Positions 11,111-22,586 of a stretch of 64,000 bases of DNA are shown in pieces. The DNA lies in the NCBI GenBank assembly GCA_964017045.1, contig OZ024802.1:11544435-11608434 (forward strand), in the 5' to 3' direction. Each line of letters starts with the position of its first letter. The first letter of the stretch is position 1. The position numbers and the translations under genes were made by a program. Source of the DNA: Omphiscola glabra. Its lineage: Eukaryota > Mollusca > Gastropoda > Lymnaeidae. A model generated the notes under the pieces. It did no database searches, was not told where the DNA came from, and saw nothing but the letters and a program-made list of their open reading frames with translations.

Positions 11111-11748
11111 CATAGAAATGATATTTTTGAAAGTACAATTAAAACCGCTTGGAAGATGAACGCAATCCATAAGTGCACATATGCACACATGTGCGCCATG
11201 GGCAGAACTAGGGGACATTAAGAGGCTGTGGTCAAGGGAACACACGCGTAGTGTTGCTCATGTGGGAAAATTCTTACTGCGACTCCTAATCGCGCAATAT
11301 TTTTTTTTTTTTAATGTGTAAAAAAGTCAAGTCTTGCTGTTGAATGGCTGTTGGCATGAAATGCACAATTTCAAATACGAGCAAGATTAACTGCGATTGG
11401 TTGACGGGGTTAATTAATGTAATGTTTTCATTGGTGGTTTGAATCGTTACATCAGGCCAGAACAATTTATTTAAAGGTATATATCGCCAGTAGGCGTTAT
11501 AATCTAACGTAAAGATTTCCCCGGTCTAGGGTACGCTGAGGTCCCTAAACAGGACGGATATTATCCGAGGTCCCCCCCCCCCGCCCGCCCCCAGTCGTCT
11601 CGTTTTATTGCCGGCCCTCGCTGTTCACCAAGTCTATCTATCTGTGTGTATCATTTATATACGACCCTGGCAGACTCCGTGTCCCACAGACAGACATAAA
11701 ATTATGACAGCATTTGATAGAATCCTACACACGCATACACCCAGAATC
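11111..11748. other. Unique stretch, weak promoter-like motifs
   Basis: Two inverted CCAAT motifs (GATTGGTTGA near 11395, CATTGGTGG near 11430) precede a TATA-like GGTATATATCG near 11477. No coding sequence follows that I can recognise. A C run lies at about 11572-11582. Confidence 0.3.
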
Positions 11749-11784
11749 ACACACACACGCGCGCGCGCGCACACACACACACAC
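11749..11784. repeat. (CA)/(CG) alternating purine-pyrimidine tract
   Basis: ACACACACAC, then a CGCGCGCGCG core, then ACACACACACACAC. The alternation is uninterrupted for about 36 bp, the composition most prone to Z-DNA. Confidence 0.9.
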
Positions 11785-11840
11785 GTTAGGAAAATCAGAT
11801 TGAGATTCATAAGGGGCGGACAACTCTGCGAGAAAATAAT

Positions 11841-11871
11841 ACACAAACACACACACACACACACACACACA
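11841..11871. repeat. (CA)n microsatellite
   Basis: A CA dinucleotide run of about 15 units with an ACACAAAC start. Confidence 0.95.
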
Positions 11872-12539
11872 AATATAAACACACGAGTGACTGCACACAC
11901 AAATTTATTCAAGGAATAATTAAATTCAACACATATTTCCCCTTTGAAATGTACGTATTTTCCAGGAAGATATAAATATCCATGACATAAACATTCCCTT
12001 TTATGTGTTTGAAATTATCTAAACAATAAAAAAATAAATCTATTCCATTTTTAAAAAATGCCCAATTAAACCATCTTAAGATATTTTACGTGGACTTTAA
12101 TGATTGCAAAGACTAAAGTGAGTTGAATGTGTGGATGGGAGGGGGGGTGTGCACCTGTTAAACGTTACAGAATGAATACATCAAACATGGATTGAAGGTA
12201 ACTGGTATGTGTGTATCTCTGGGCGCCCTTCTTTCAACTCCCCAATCGGGTAAGAGTGCCCCACGTGTAATTATTTTTACACACAGTGACAAAACCACCA
12301 TTCACACCCCCGCCCCCAGACGCCCTCACCCCACTCCCACCGCTCCCCCAAACACCACCCCTAACCACATAAACACCCCCTCCCCCCATTCACAGGCATT
12401 TGCGTTCACCCCAGAGATGCCGTAGGTGACTTGATTGCTCCTGAAAGTCGGACCGAATGATTATAAACCAGCTGACCTGCTCTAGCGGCGTCATCTGGTG
12501 GCGTCACACTCAAGTGAGACCAGCTTCAGGGAAAAAGTC
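11872..12539. other. Unique stretch with C-rich patch
   Basis: AT-rich to 12110, then a C-rich patch (about 12300-12400, CCCCCACCCC-type). The 77-codon plus frame at 12192-12425 is Pro/Thr rich purely because of this patch. Confidence 0.5.
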
Positions 12540-12758
12540 AACGCCTCACAGATTTACAGCCAGTCAGATGTACAGTCTCTCGGAGTAACAGCTTTTCAGA
12601 GACAACGCCTCTAACACTTTTAGAGAGCCTCTTAGAGAAAACGCCTCTCATGGCGTAGCAGCTTTTCAGATTCAAAGCCTCTCTGAGTAGTAGCAGAGGC
12701 CTAGAAGTAATAACTCATAAAGTAGTAGCAGCAGCCTCACAGAAGTAGCAGCCTCTTA
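12540..12758. repeat. Diffuse degenerate repeat
   Basis: Irregularly spaced variants of GCCTCTCAGAGTAGCAGC and GAGACAACGCCTCT. They resemble the unit of the following array and probably represent its decayed flank. Confidence 0.5.
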
Positions 12759-13005
12759 GAGACAATGCCGTGTAGAGTAGCTGCATCATAGAGACAATGT
12801 CGTGTAGAGTAGCTGCATCATAGAGACAATGCCGTGTAGAGTAGCTGCACCATAGAGACAATGCCGTGTAGAGTAGCTGCATCATAGAGACAATGCCGTG
12901 TAGAGTAGCTGCATCATAGAGACAATGCCGTGTAGAGTAGCTGCATCATAGAGACAATGCCGTGTAGAGTAGCGGCAGCAGCTTTATAAAGACAATGTCA
13001 TGCAG
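12759..13005. repeat. 32 bp minisatellite, about 7.5 copies
   Basis: The unit begins GAGACAATGCCGTGTAGAGT and ends AGCTGCATCATA. Starts at 12759, 12791, 12823 and onward show an exact 32 bp period, with very few substitutions (GTCGTG, CACCATA). Confidence 0.93.
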
Positions 13006-13057
13006 GTCAACGGGCGTAAAGGCACAGCCAAAATATGTTTGTCCTGAGACAGCAGTG

Positions 13058-13637
13058 TCTCATAAGCCCCTGTGTCTTGCTGCATATCTCAAAAGCCCAT
13101 GCGTCTTGCTGAATATCTCATAAGCCCCTTTGTCTTGCTGAATATCTCATCAGCCCCTGTGTATTGCTGAATGTCTCATAAGCCCCTGTGTCTTGCTGAA
13201 TGTCTCATAAGCCCCTGTGTCTTGCGGAATGTCTCATAAGCCCCCTTGTCTTGCTGAAAATCTAATCAGCCCCTGTGTCTTGCTGAATGTCTCATAAGCC
13301 CCTGTGTCTTGCTGAATGTCTCATAAGCCCCCTTGTCTTGCTGAATATCTCATCAGCCACTGTGTCTTGCTGAATGTCTCATAAGCCCCTGTGTCTTGCT
13401 GAATATCTCATCAGCCCCTGTGTCTTGCTGAATATCTCATCAGCCACTGTGTCTTGCTGAATATCTCATAAGCCCCTGTGTCTTGCTGAATATCTCATCA
13501 GCCCCTGTGTCTTGCTGAATGTCTCATAAGCCCATGTGCCTTGCTGAATATCTCATCAGCCCCTGTGTCTTGCTGAATATCTCATCAGCCCCTGTGTCTT
13601 GCTGAATGTCTCATAAGCCCATGTGCCTTGCTGTATG
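13058..13637. repeat. 29 bp minisatellite, 20 copies
   Basis: The unit begins TCTCATAAGCCCCTGTGTCT and ends TGCTGAATG. The array spans 580 bp, exactly 20 units, so there are essentially no net indels. Two unit types mix: CATAAGCCC usually preceded by GAATG, and CATCAGCCC preceded by GAATA. This suggests higher-order duplication. Confidence 0.94.
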
Positions 13638-15039
13638 GCCACATTTTCAAATTATAAAACACCAGTCTCTTAAAGTAATTGTAATTTATTTTTATTATTT
13701 TTCAATTCTATGTCAACACGAGTATGAAATGTCCGACAGAGTTTTATAAGATATAGAGAGGGTCAGATGGGTCCATTCCCATAATATAAAGACGAAGTAT
13801 AAAGCCAATAAAAGAGACAACGAAAAGTTTTGCCGAAAGCCGTGGAACATTTGCAGGGAAGAGTTGACGAAGATTCGTTTAGACTCGCAATGTTTCTTGC
13901 AATTAAAAGAAAACAAAATCTATTTTAACCCATTTTCGTTTTCTCCATTATACAAAAAAAAAAAAAAATGGTTTCGTACACAATAATACAGGGAAACATG
14001 TAAAGTAACGAGAATCAAGTGATTAACTTTAAATAAACAGATCTTAATTGTTAGGACTTCTATACAAATTTCCGCCGAGTCTCTACCACCCCACCCCCCC
14101 CCCCCCCAAATCCAACCCGGATAAAACATCATTAACACCTTCTTAGCTTATTTGACATCTTATACTATAGTCGACACATTTAGCCACCAAATATAGACTT
14201 CTCATGCACGTGAATCGAACACGTGTTAACCAGCATTAACAATAACGTTGTAACAGAAGCGAATTATCAAAGTGTCAACTATCGAGGGACTGTGTCAGTG
14301 TTATGGGTGTCTTGTGTGTATGTGGTGTGTGTGTCTGTGTGTGTGTGTTTTTTTTTTTTTAATTAAAAGTAAACACGTGCACCATGTGTTTCCTTACCCG
14401 GAAGATCCATTGAAAAAACCGAGGGCAAAAACATGACGCTGTAGCCTGGTATGATTTTATACGTTATCCGGAAAAGCGTCAGAAAAGTAAATCAAGCGGG
14501 ACTCACTGCAACACAACCTGATTCTGTTTGGGGCTGCTTCGCAACTCATCCTAGTGACCAAGCACAAAGCTGACCAGTGCCACAACACTGGTCCATTAAA
14601 AGAAGGGGAGCGGAAATGCCCCCACCCCCCACAACCTCCGAGCTGGTAATAGTAATAGTGTTACAATCGACATGCTGTAAGCATTTGATGGTTGCTATGT
14701 GTTACGTTGGAGTAGCACAATGAGACCGTAGGTGCCACCGAGGTCCTGAGTGCTACAAGATGTCTGGTCCATGGCAAGAGATGGATAGTGGGAGGTTCAC
14801 TCACCGTCTGTGTGGTAAGAAAAGGTTTGGTGGGGGGGGGGGGGGGGCGGAGTCCTCGAGCAGTTTAAAACTGCAGTGTTATTCCAAATGTTACTGTGTC
14901 TATTTTGAAACCTTTTTTTTTTTATCCCCTCGTCATCCAAAGAACTTTTTCACTACTGCAACTCCAATGCGAGCCAAAAATATTTGACTCCATTCAGACA
15001 TCGTGAACACTTTGAATTGAAAGGAGAACATGAAGTCGC
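13638..15039. other. Unique stretch with T, A, G and C runs
   Basis: Contains an A14 tract near 13955-13968, C run near 14095-14107, TG-rich DNA followed by a T run (14320-14361) and a G run near 14831-14847. No gene recognised; frames here cross the homopolymers. Confidence 0.5.
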
Positions 15040-15152
15040 GGTGTTAGGAGAGTTATGGTGTGTAGAGGGTTAGGGTGTGAGGAGTATCATGGTGTGGGTA
15101 GGGTCATAGTGTGTGGAGGGTCATGGTGTGAGGAGGATCATGGTATGTGAGA
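15040..15152. repeat. Degenerate ~19 bp minisatellite
   Basis: Repeats of AGGGTCATGGTGTGAGGAGG with variable length, about five to six copies. Confidence 0.8.
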
Positions 15153-16382
15153 GCTTTTACAAAGGTATGAGCTACTAATCTGTTTCTGGAGTTTCAACAA
15201 TTTCATCCAACGTACAGGCATCTTAAAATTTAAAAGCATGAAATAACAAACCTTGCCCTTCCTTCAACCCCACCCCCACCCCACCCGCAAGCCCATCCAC
15301 AGACATCAATGTCAGTCTTTCTTTAGGGTGGCCAGGTTGAAAGAATCAAAGAACAAATGATGACGGTTCTCAACCTGGTCGTGGCGTGACTCCCGCCCCG
15401 TAGTAAACAAAGCGCTCTTCTGTTTACGAGATGCACTTTATTTACCGCTCGCTAATTTTGTGTATGACGCTTATCTCAGAGACCACGTGATACATCGCGC
15501 ATGCGTCACAATGGTTTATTGTCTCAGGCGCTGATAGGGCGGAGCGTTAGAGAAGAATTTAAGGGGGTATGAGATTATGTTTTGGGGGGGGGGGGGTGGA
15601 GGGGAGGTCAACTTTTTAATTTTAAAACGGGCTGCCCGAATGAAGAAAGTGTTTATTCTTAAGATAATTGAAGCAAAACACAAACGGAAATGAACATATT
15701 TCACAAAGCAAGTGTTCATTACATTTTTTTTTAATATTAAGCTGATTTTAAAATGTAAAAGTTACCATGGCAACGCATTGTTGTCATGCGTAGTCACATA
15801 ACGGAAATGACGTGGGCACGAAGGCAACAATTGTGTAAAATAAAATAAAAAAAATAATGATAATAATTATGATTCATTTCTTCCGAACAACGGGACTCGA
15901 CAGACAAAAGAAAATATTTTAAAAGATGCTTGAGTGTTTCCATGCAACACACAACGTTTTTTAAAAGTGCGAAAAGCAAAACAAGCATCAACAAAAAAAA
16001 ACAAAACAAAAATAGTCGTCTTGGTCGTATGTACAATGAATATCAATCATCGATGGGATTGCAGCCGGTTAAAATGTTCGGTGTTTTCTTCAACCAACCA
16101 CTGTTGTTTTCTCTCTTGTTCCAACCAAATTTTTACTTTCAAAAGACAACTTTGGCTTCGTTATCCCCCCCCCCCCTTTTTTCATTGATTATTTATTGAA
16201 TTTGAAGTTGTGTTGTATTACACAATTAGCTCGAAAAGATGATTTTAACAAAAAATGTTGTACGTAATGAAAACAGAATGTAGGTCAAGCTTAAAGCGTG
16301 GTGGAAATCTGGTATGAAATCTAGATACTTACTCTTTGCAAGTACGATCTACGTTATTTGAATGGAGTTGGTGGTCTGTCTA
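15153..16382. other. Unique stretch with a truncated hAT-like end
   Basis: ACGGTTCTCAACCTGGTCGTG at about 15364-15384 matches the left end of the SPIN-like elements but has no right end, so it may be a fragment. G run near 15583-15595, C run near 16165-16177. No coding sequence recognised. Confidence 0.4.
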
Positions 16383-16552
16383 CTTCTCTCTCTACTTCTC
16401 TCTCTCTCTCTTTCTTTATTCTCTTTCCCTGTTATTTCCCTATCTCTCTCTCTTTCACAAAAACCCCTCTCTCTCTTTCTTTCTCTTCACTCTCTCTCTT
16501 TCTCTCTCTCTCTTTCCTCTCTCTATCTCTCTCTCTCTCTCCACTCTCTCTT
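16383..16552. repeat. (TC)n-rich microsatellite
   Basis: Interrupted TCTC runs with TTTC and CCCT interruptions. The Leu/Ser-rich frames in all plus registers and the Arg/Glu-rich minus frames at 16336-16663 are artefacts. Confidence 0.9.
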
Positions 16553-16598
16553 AACTCCCTCAATCTCCTCAATAATCTTTCCGCAATTCCTGGCGAAA

Positions 16599-16649
16599 CA
16601 TACCCCAAACATACCCCAAACATACCCCAAACATACCCCAAACATACCA
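16599..16649. repeat. 11 bp tandem repeat
   Basis: CATACCCCAAA repeated four times perfectly plus a partial fifth. Confidence 0.95.
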
Positions 16650-16771
16650 ATGAATTGACTTAAAAATATAATTTTTATCAGGCTCATAAGGGTTAAATTT
16701 CCGAATGCGATGGTTCTCAAAGTATGCTGTTAAAATAATTCAGTAATTTACAACGCACAGCAAGATCAAAC

Positions 16772-16844
16772 GCCCGTCCCATTTGATCTTGGACTGAAGC
16801 CCGTCCCATTTGATCGTGGACTGAAGCCCGTCCCATTTGATCAA
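16772..16844. repeat. 27 bp tandem repeat, 2.7 copies
   Basis: Units begin GCCCGTCCCATTTGATC at 16772, 16799 and 16826; only one base differs (CTTGG versus CGTGG). Confidence 0.93.
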
Positions 16845-17179
16845 GTTGAAAACAAGGCATGAAGGTTATAAAACCACTACATTTATTGTTAAACATATAG
16901 ATGAAAAGAAAACACCAAATAACTTTACACGCGTATACAATATATATAAATAAACTTAAATGACCAAGAGGCAGTGCTAACATTTACGTGGGTGGTCATC
17001 ACATCCTATTTAACCCCTACTGCCCAGTTCCGACACCACCACTTCCCCACCCCTTACTCCGCCCAAACCGACTGCCATCCAGTGACACTGATGTTATTTC
17101 ACGTATTTATCATCTGTCACGCCCCACCGAGCGTCGATCACAGGACAGCCCAGCTGACGGACAGCCGTGACGAATGAGC
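16845..17179. other. Unique stretch
   Basis: AT-rich to 16980, then C-rich (17020-17150) without homopolymers. Two overlapping short frames here share no known motif. Confidence 0.5.
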
Positions 17180-17262
17180 GGCTATTGGCACGCCCAAACG
17201 TGAGGCAGGGAAATCACCGGCCGCTATTTATAAGGCAAAAATGAAAACATCGAGCACGTGAG
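17180..17262 (+). promoter_or_regulatory. Candidate TATA-type promoter
   Basis: An inverted CCAAT motif (CTATTGGCAC, about 17181-17190) lies about 40 bp before a good TATA-like TATTTATAAGG (about 17225-17235). An E-box CACGTG lies at about 17255-17260, near where a start site would fall. The order and spacing fit a metazoan core promoter. No coding sequence is seen downstream; a repeat follows at 17344. Could be chance. Confidence 0.25.
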
Positions 17263-17343
17263 CACACATTGTTAGTCTACTGGAGTATGCTAGAGTATGT
17301 TAGAGGCAGTTTGAGGCGGTCTGAGGCGAACAGCGGAAGTGAT

Positions 17344-17482
17344 AGGTGGTATGTGGTTGTTTGAGCGGTTGGGGGGTCTGATGTGGACAGAGGCAGTTTT
17401 AGGTGGTTATGTGGTTGTTTGGGGCGGTTGGGGTGGTTTGATGTGGACAGAAGAAGTTATAGGTGATATGTGGTTGGCTTGA
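17344..17482. repeat. Diffuse ~58 bp repeat, about 2.3 copies
   Basis: AGGTGGTATGTGGTTGTTTG-like blocks at 17344, 17401 and 17461, each followed by GTTTGATGTGGACAGA in the first two units. G/T-rich. Confidence 0.7.
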
Positions 17483-18300
17483 TGCAGTGTGGCATTTTGA
17501 GGCTGTTAGAGGCGGTTAGGAGCTGTTGGAATAGTTTGCCGTTGTAAGCCCCTGTTTTAACCCATAGCGAACTGAGGGAAGTAACCACATTCTTTGTCTG
17601 TCTGGATTATGTGCACTTGACTTCTAGCACATTAGTTGATTGGAATATTTTTTTAAAAATGCTACTAATTAAACAAATAATAATGATAAGTCCTCTAAGA
17701 TGAGCAGGGAGGTGGGTGTAGTAATACCGAAGAGCATTCACTGACGTCATTCATCATCACAGGCTCCTACAGGGGAAACAACGAGTTTTTTAAAACAAAA
17801 TACACTTTCTCACACGGAGGGTGGTTGCAGAAAAGTGTGCGTGTGGGGGAAAAATGGGGGGGGGGGTGGATTGAAATATGGGATTTTCTCCGAAGAGAGC
17901 CAGCGATGTGCTAAATAGCTTCTACTGTCCTAGCTAAGTTAGTGAGCTTGGACGTAGCACTGATAACACTTTCTCGTTTCAAACGATGATCTCCCCTTCC
18001 TCACCCCCCCCCCCTTAATTTCTCTAACGTGTGAAACAAAACACTGATGGAGGTACTCCCAATGCCCAATGCCCAATGCCTGCTAGTATTAATCTTACTG
18101 AAAACGTCTGTATCTCATAACTATGGAATAAATACAGTATATATACGGTATATATGTAGTATAAACATGGCATAAATATGGTATATATATATATATTAGA
18201 CAATCCCCATTAATAGGTAGCATTCGTATTTTGCTTTTACCAGTTACGGCTTCTTCATTGAACAAATATTTTGTTTAAAACCCCAACCAATTAAAACGTG
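17483..18300. other. Unique stretch
   Basis: G run near 17856-17867, C run near 18004-18014 and an alternating TA-rich patch (about 18135-18196). CCCAATG occurs twice (18059-18072). No gene recognised. Confidence 0.55.
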
Positions 18301-18317
18301 AAAATTGGCGGTAGTGT

Positions 18318-18420
18318 TCCCACGTGACACACAATTCAAGCCAATCAGAAGCGGTCGACGAAAAATAAAAGCGGAGATTACTGTGAAACTGTACACCTAA
18401 TAGTTACCATCTCAGTGGGT
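18318..18420 (+). promoter_or_regulatory. Candidate promoter: E-box, CCAAT box, TATA-like
   Basis: In order on the plus strand: CACGTGAC (18321-18328, E-box/CRE-like), CCAATCAGA (18341-18349, very close to the NF-Y consensus), AAATAAAAG (18363-18371, TATA variant) and TCAGTG (18412-18417, initiator-like). Spacings between CCAAT, TATA and a start at about 18395-18415 are plausible. A plus frame of 64 codons begins at 18440 but has no recognisable domain. This is motif evidence only. Confidence 0.3.
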
Positions 18421-20039
18421 TTGTTTCCCTTGCCGCTATTTGCTTAGCGCCTGCCTGTTGCTATGCAGAGTAACGATCAGTGCGGTTATATTCCTCCTGT
18501 CAGACATTCGAGCCAAATTTCTGCCTCCACATCTGCCTGTCTTCGCTGGCAGCGTTTCGACCCGTGGGAGGGGAGAGGGGGGGCCAAAAGCCGCTGGACG
18601 TAAGCTGAAAGCCACCTGTTGGGTTAAGATGTAGCCATGACGAGTCTTTGGGCTTTGTTCCCTTGTTCCACTCCCCCACCCCCCCACCCCCCTGGAATCT
18701 CTAACGTTCCCCGGGTCCACTCATCACCTTGCGCCCAGGACCCCAAACATCGCGGAAAGCAAAACGCGAAACAAAACGAGTGTTGAGATTTTCTTTTAAA
18801 AAAAAAAATATGTTTAGTTTGCCAGACGACGCACTGAGCGTACGATCCTGAAGACCATCTTTAAGGAGATCTTCATGCGAGAAGGGCAGGCGGAACTTTT
18901 ATGTGGTTGGCAGTGGGGGTTGGGTTGTCATTGGGTACCGGTGAAATTGATGAGGCGACAAGGCGGAAACTGTTGCCCAGAGGTCAACGTTGACTGGAGA
19001 TGAGCGCGAAATGTCGCCAGATTTTCGGATACCGGAAGACACCAAAAACACCAAATTGAGTCTTCGATGACCTAAAGAGTTTACAACTTTAAAATGTCTT
19101 TTTTTAAAAATATAAATAGTTATTAAACGGAGCGGGTTGGGCTGTTGAGTCTTAGAACAGACATGAAGTATCCTTATTTATTGTTCTTAATTTTTTCCCC
19201 CTCAAAACTTCATTTATTTTAAAATTAGTTGAAGACCGCATCAGCTTTGCGCCTTTTGATTTTGGTAGGAACGGGAGATTTTTGTATTGCACCCAACAGA
19301 CGAAACCCCCCCCTCCCCCCCCCCCCCCAGTAACACGTGTAGCAAAAGCATTATCCTTGACCAGGTCCGAACAATCCCACTGACCGATTTCTGTACTCCA
19401 CAGGTCGTAAAGAGTAAAAGTAAATCATCGCATACTCGCGGCAGATGCGAGCGCCATCAAAAAAAATATTAAATCTCTGGATGGCACTGGACGATTCACG
19501 GACTTCCAGAGTTCGGGTGGTAAATAATTTACAGCGGTCACCGGTAGAGCAGGGTTTTCCCGATACAAGGACCAGAAAGTCTCATTTAGACCTCCGCACA
19601 AAAGAACGCCAACAGGAATTGGATAAATCTGGAATTATTTAACCCATAATAACATCAGATCTTCAAGGTAAACAGGAGATGGCGAGGGTGGAAGGGTGGA
19701 AGTGGGTGAGTAGTCGAGGGATGAATTGATGTTTGAAATATTGTTCGCCATGGTTGACTCCCCCGGGCAAGAGGCAATTCAAGGTTAATTGATTCCAAAA
19801 AAACAGAGCATCCACCGCTGCACTAATGGGATAAAGATGGTTACAGGGTTCCATCGAAGGCACCGGGTAACCGTATGCTCGTAAACCAGCGTAACAATAC
19901 GTTAATCAGGCATAATAAATTTTCCAACAGTACGTCCGGAAAATGGAAAACTCCGCCATGGGATGAAGAGAAATGCGTGGGGGAGGGGGGTATTTGGGGG
20001 TGGGGATGGCAAGTTCATGAAGGGGACTGGGAGGTGGGT
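18421..20039. other. Unique, relatively complex stretch
   Basis: Composition is less repetitive than elsewhere. C-rich patch 18670-18690, C run 19311-19328. Overlapping frames on both strands at 18436-18720 and 19287-19642 lack recognisable motifs. No TE ends seen. Confidence 0.5.
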
Positions 20040-20960
20040 GGATAAAGCAAACTGCCATGAAGAATGGGACGGGAAGTGGGTGAAAGGACTGATGTTTTGG
20101 TAGATGCATTAGGAATAATAAAACAACCTGGCTGAGACTAGGAGAATGAGAGTAATTGAAAAAGGGGGGGGGGGACGAAGAATGAAATGAAAAAATCTCC
20201 CGTGATTGTCACATCCTCGGGGCGAAACGCGAGTTCTCTTTTCTTTCTTCTTTTTTTTTTTGTTGCGATGGGGGAAATAAAAAGAAAAGGAAGATCGAAG
20301 CGCTCCGAGCATCCCCGAGATAGACACGGTCTGTGAGCTAGCGCTCCATTGTCGCCGGATACGCATGCGCGGCTAATGCGTTCGACTGTATCCTTATTGA
20401 TGGGCGCCTGCTCCGGAGACTTCCTTAAGTCTGCTAATCATTCAGTTACATTTTCCTCCCTATGTTCCGCCATAATGGCTTTTGTCCCCGGCGCATTGTC
20501 TACTTTACCATCCAATTATCTCCCCTCGCTCCAATTTTTGTTTCCAAGAGGAAAGAAGACAAGAGAAAGAAGAAGGAAAAAAAACCGTAGTCTGCCGTAG
20601 TAGCATTACTCGGTAGCTCTCCGAATGTTTTCTTTCAATCCTCGCCGCTTCCGGAACCCGCAAATGGCAAACGCATATCCCCCAACAATTGGAATTTAAT
20701 GGAGAGCCGTCACAAAGGGGAGCACTGCCTTCTACGCCCTGAGAACGCTGGAATTCCTCGAGGGGCTCTGGAGAGCAAAGCAAACTCGAGCATGACATCT
20801 ACAAGCGCTGCGAACAATAACCGGGAGAGACAACTCGCCAGAGGTTTTTTTTTTTTTTTAAGTTTTCATTTCAACAACGACAAGGGGATGAGGAGAATGC
20901 TGAGAGTGAATTTAATGAATTATGTTTTCCTTTTTGTCCCTCTTTTTTTCCAAGAATCAG
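20040..20960. promoter_or_regulatory. Candidate cis-regulatory (enhancer-like) region
   Basis: A long stretch of high-complexity DNA with almost no tandem repeats, unusual for this window. Between 20370 and 20530 it packs homeodomain-type cores (TTATTGATGG, CTAATCATT, CATAATGG, CCAATTATC). At 20905-20925 it has TTTAATGAATTATG. The mixture of TAAT and ATTA cores with GATA-like TTATC and little homopolymer resembles conserved enhancers, but conservation was not tested. The minus frame at 20505-20798 shows no domain. Confidence 0.2.
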
Positions 20961-22010
20961 TTTAACTTTTCATTATCATCATCCATGTTACAGATGGTTA
21001 TTATTATTTTTTTCTTCGTTGGCTTTATTTGTTTCGTGTAATATAATTCCCCTCCCCCAGACCCCCCACCCCAATCCTATTCAGGTCGTTGCTTTTATCT
21101 AGCCTGTTGTTTATTAATTCCCATTGAATGCAGTTACAAGATCAGCTAGATCTATTGATTGGGGAAAGAAAGTGTGTGTGGGGGGGGGGGGGATCAATTA
21201 TTTATTCTTAACCCTAACCCCATTCTTGTCTGAATTTAAAAAAAAATAATATTTTATTATTATTCGCTCTGGTCGTTTTATTTGTTTATTGCTATAAGGC
21301 CGAAGGGCACATGCCCAAGATGGCAACGGGATCTGAATGATGGTGATTTGCTTATTGATGCATGAATATTGAAAGCTTTTTTTTTAAGACGCGGGGAATT
21401 CAAAAACAACAAACAATAAAAAAAAAACAAGCAGGATGACGAGAATCCCAGATATCGAAATATCCGAAACAAACGATGCATGACGAGTGTAGCGGACCCC
21501 TGGCCCGCAGACCCCTGGCCCACATACTCTGGCCCGTTAACCCCTGGCCCGCAGACGTACATGATACATGTTTCAGTCTCCATAGTCTCATACAAATTTT
21601 TAAAACCTTGATCTGTTTAAAATGTATAGGAGTGATTTTTTAAAATATATAACCCCCCCCCCCCTTTTTTTTTTTAAAACCCACATAAATAATTGCTTTC
21701 ATGTTTCAAAATAACATGAACATATTAAAGTACCGCCCCCCCCCCCAACCTCATTCCCCATCGGGATTCAGTGGGGGGAAAATTTCTGTTTGTCTTCAAA
21801 AGGCCAGCAGGAAGAATTATGCTGGAGTCTATTAATGGGGCTCATAATTACCACCAAGCTTCTATAGGATGCAGTTTTGACTGTTTTTTAATTATTATTA
21901 TTGTTTGTTTAGATAAAGCTTTCAGCGGAATCACAAATTGTTACTCTCCAAATTAATTAGGTTTTACGGTCTAACGTAGAAAATAACAACAACCACAACA
22001 ACATGCCTTG
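20961..22010. other. Unique stretch, AT-rich with homeodomain-type sites
   Basis: G run near 21180-21192, C runs near 21652-21664 and 21735-21746. A CCCCTGGCCCG motif recurs three to four times at 21496-21551. The 21770-21960 part is complex, with TCTATTAATGG, CATAATTACC and AAATTAATTAGG, and may belong with the enhancer-like region upstream. Confidence 0.4.
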
Positions 22011-22586
22011 GACATGAAGCTGGTGTTAGACATGAAGCTGGTGTTAGACATGAAGCTGGTGTTGGATATGAAGCTGGTGTTGGACATGAAGCTGGTGTTG
22101 GATATGAAGCTGGTGTTGGATATGAAGCTGGTGTTAGACATGAAGCTGGTGTTGGACATGTAGCTGGTGTTGGACATGAAGCTGGTGTTGGACATGAAGC
22201 TGGTGTTGGACATGAAGCTGGTGTTGGACATGAAGCTGGTGTTGGACATGAAGCTGGTGTTGGACATGAAGCTGGTGTTGGACATGAAGCTGGTGTTGGA
22301 CATGAAGCTGGTGTTGGACATGAAGCTGGTGTTGGACATGAAGCTGGTGTTGGACATGAAGCTGGTGTTGGACATGAAGCTGGTGTTAGACATGAAGCTG
22401 GTGTTGGACATGAAGCTGGTGTTGGACATGAAGCTGGTGTTGGATATGAAGCTGGTGTTAGACATGAAGCTGGTGTTGGATATGAAGCTGGTGTTGGACA
22501 TGAAGCTGGTGTTAGACATGAAGCTGGTGTTGGACATGAAGCTGGTGTTGGACATGAAGCTGGTGTTGGACATGAAGCTGGTGTTG
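22011..22586. repeat. 18 bp minisatellite, 32 copies
   Basis: Unit GACATGAAGCTGGTGTTG; 576 bp is exactly 32 units with no net indel. Only a few substitutions occur: GTTAGA for GTTGGA, GATATG for GACATG, and one ATGTAGC. The plus strand reads LDMKLV and the minus strand reads MSNTSF, because 18 is a multiple of three. The one TAG variant (about 22161) stops the plus frame, yet the minus frame stays open throughout as 200 codons. The extreme homogeneity suggests recent expansion. Confidence 0.97.

Noticed and set aside
10239..11245. Long minus-strand Leu/Ile-rich membrane-like proteins
   Set aside because: Three overlapping frames of a 19 bp repeat; hydrophobicity comes from the unit.
13058..13637. 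CRISPR-like array
   Set aside because: There are no unique spacers; units are head-to-tail and the DNA is animal-like.
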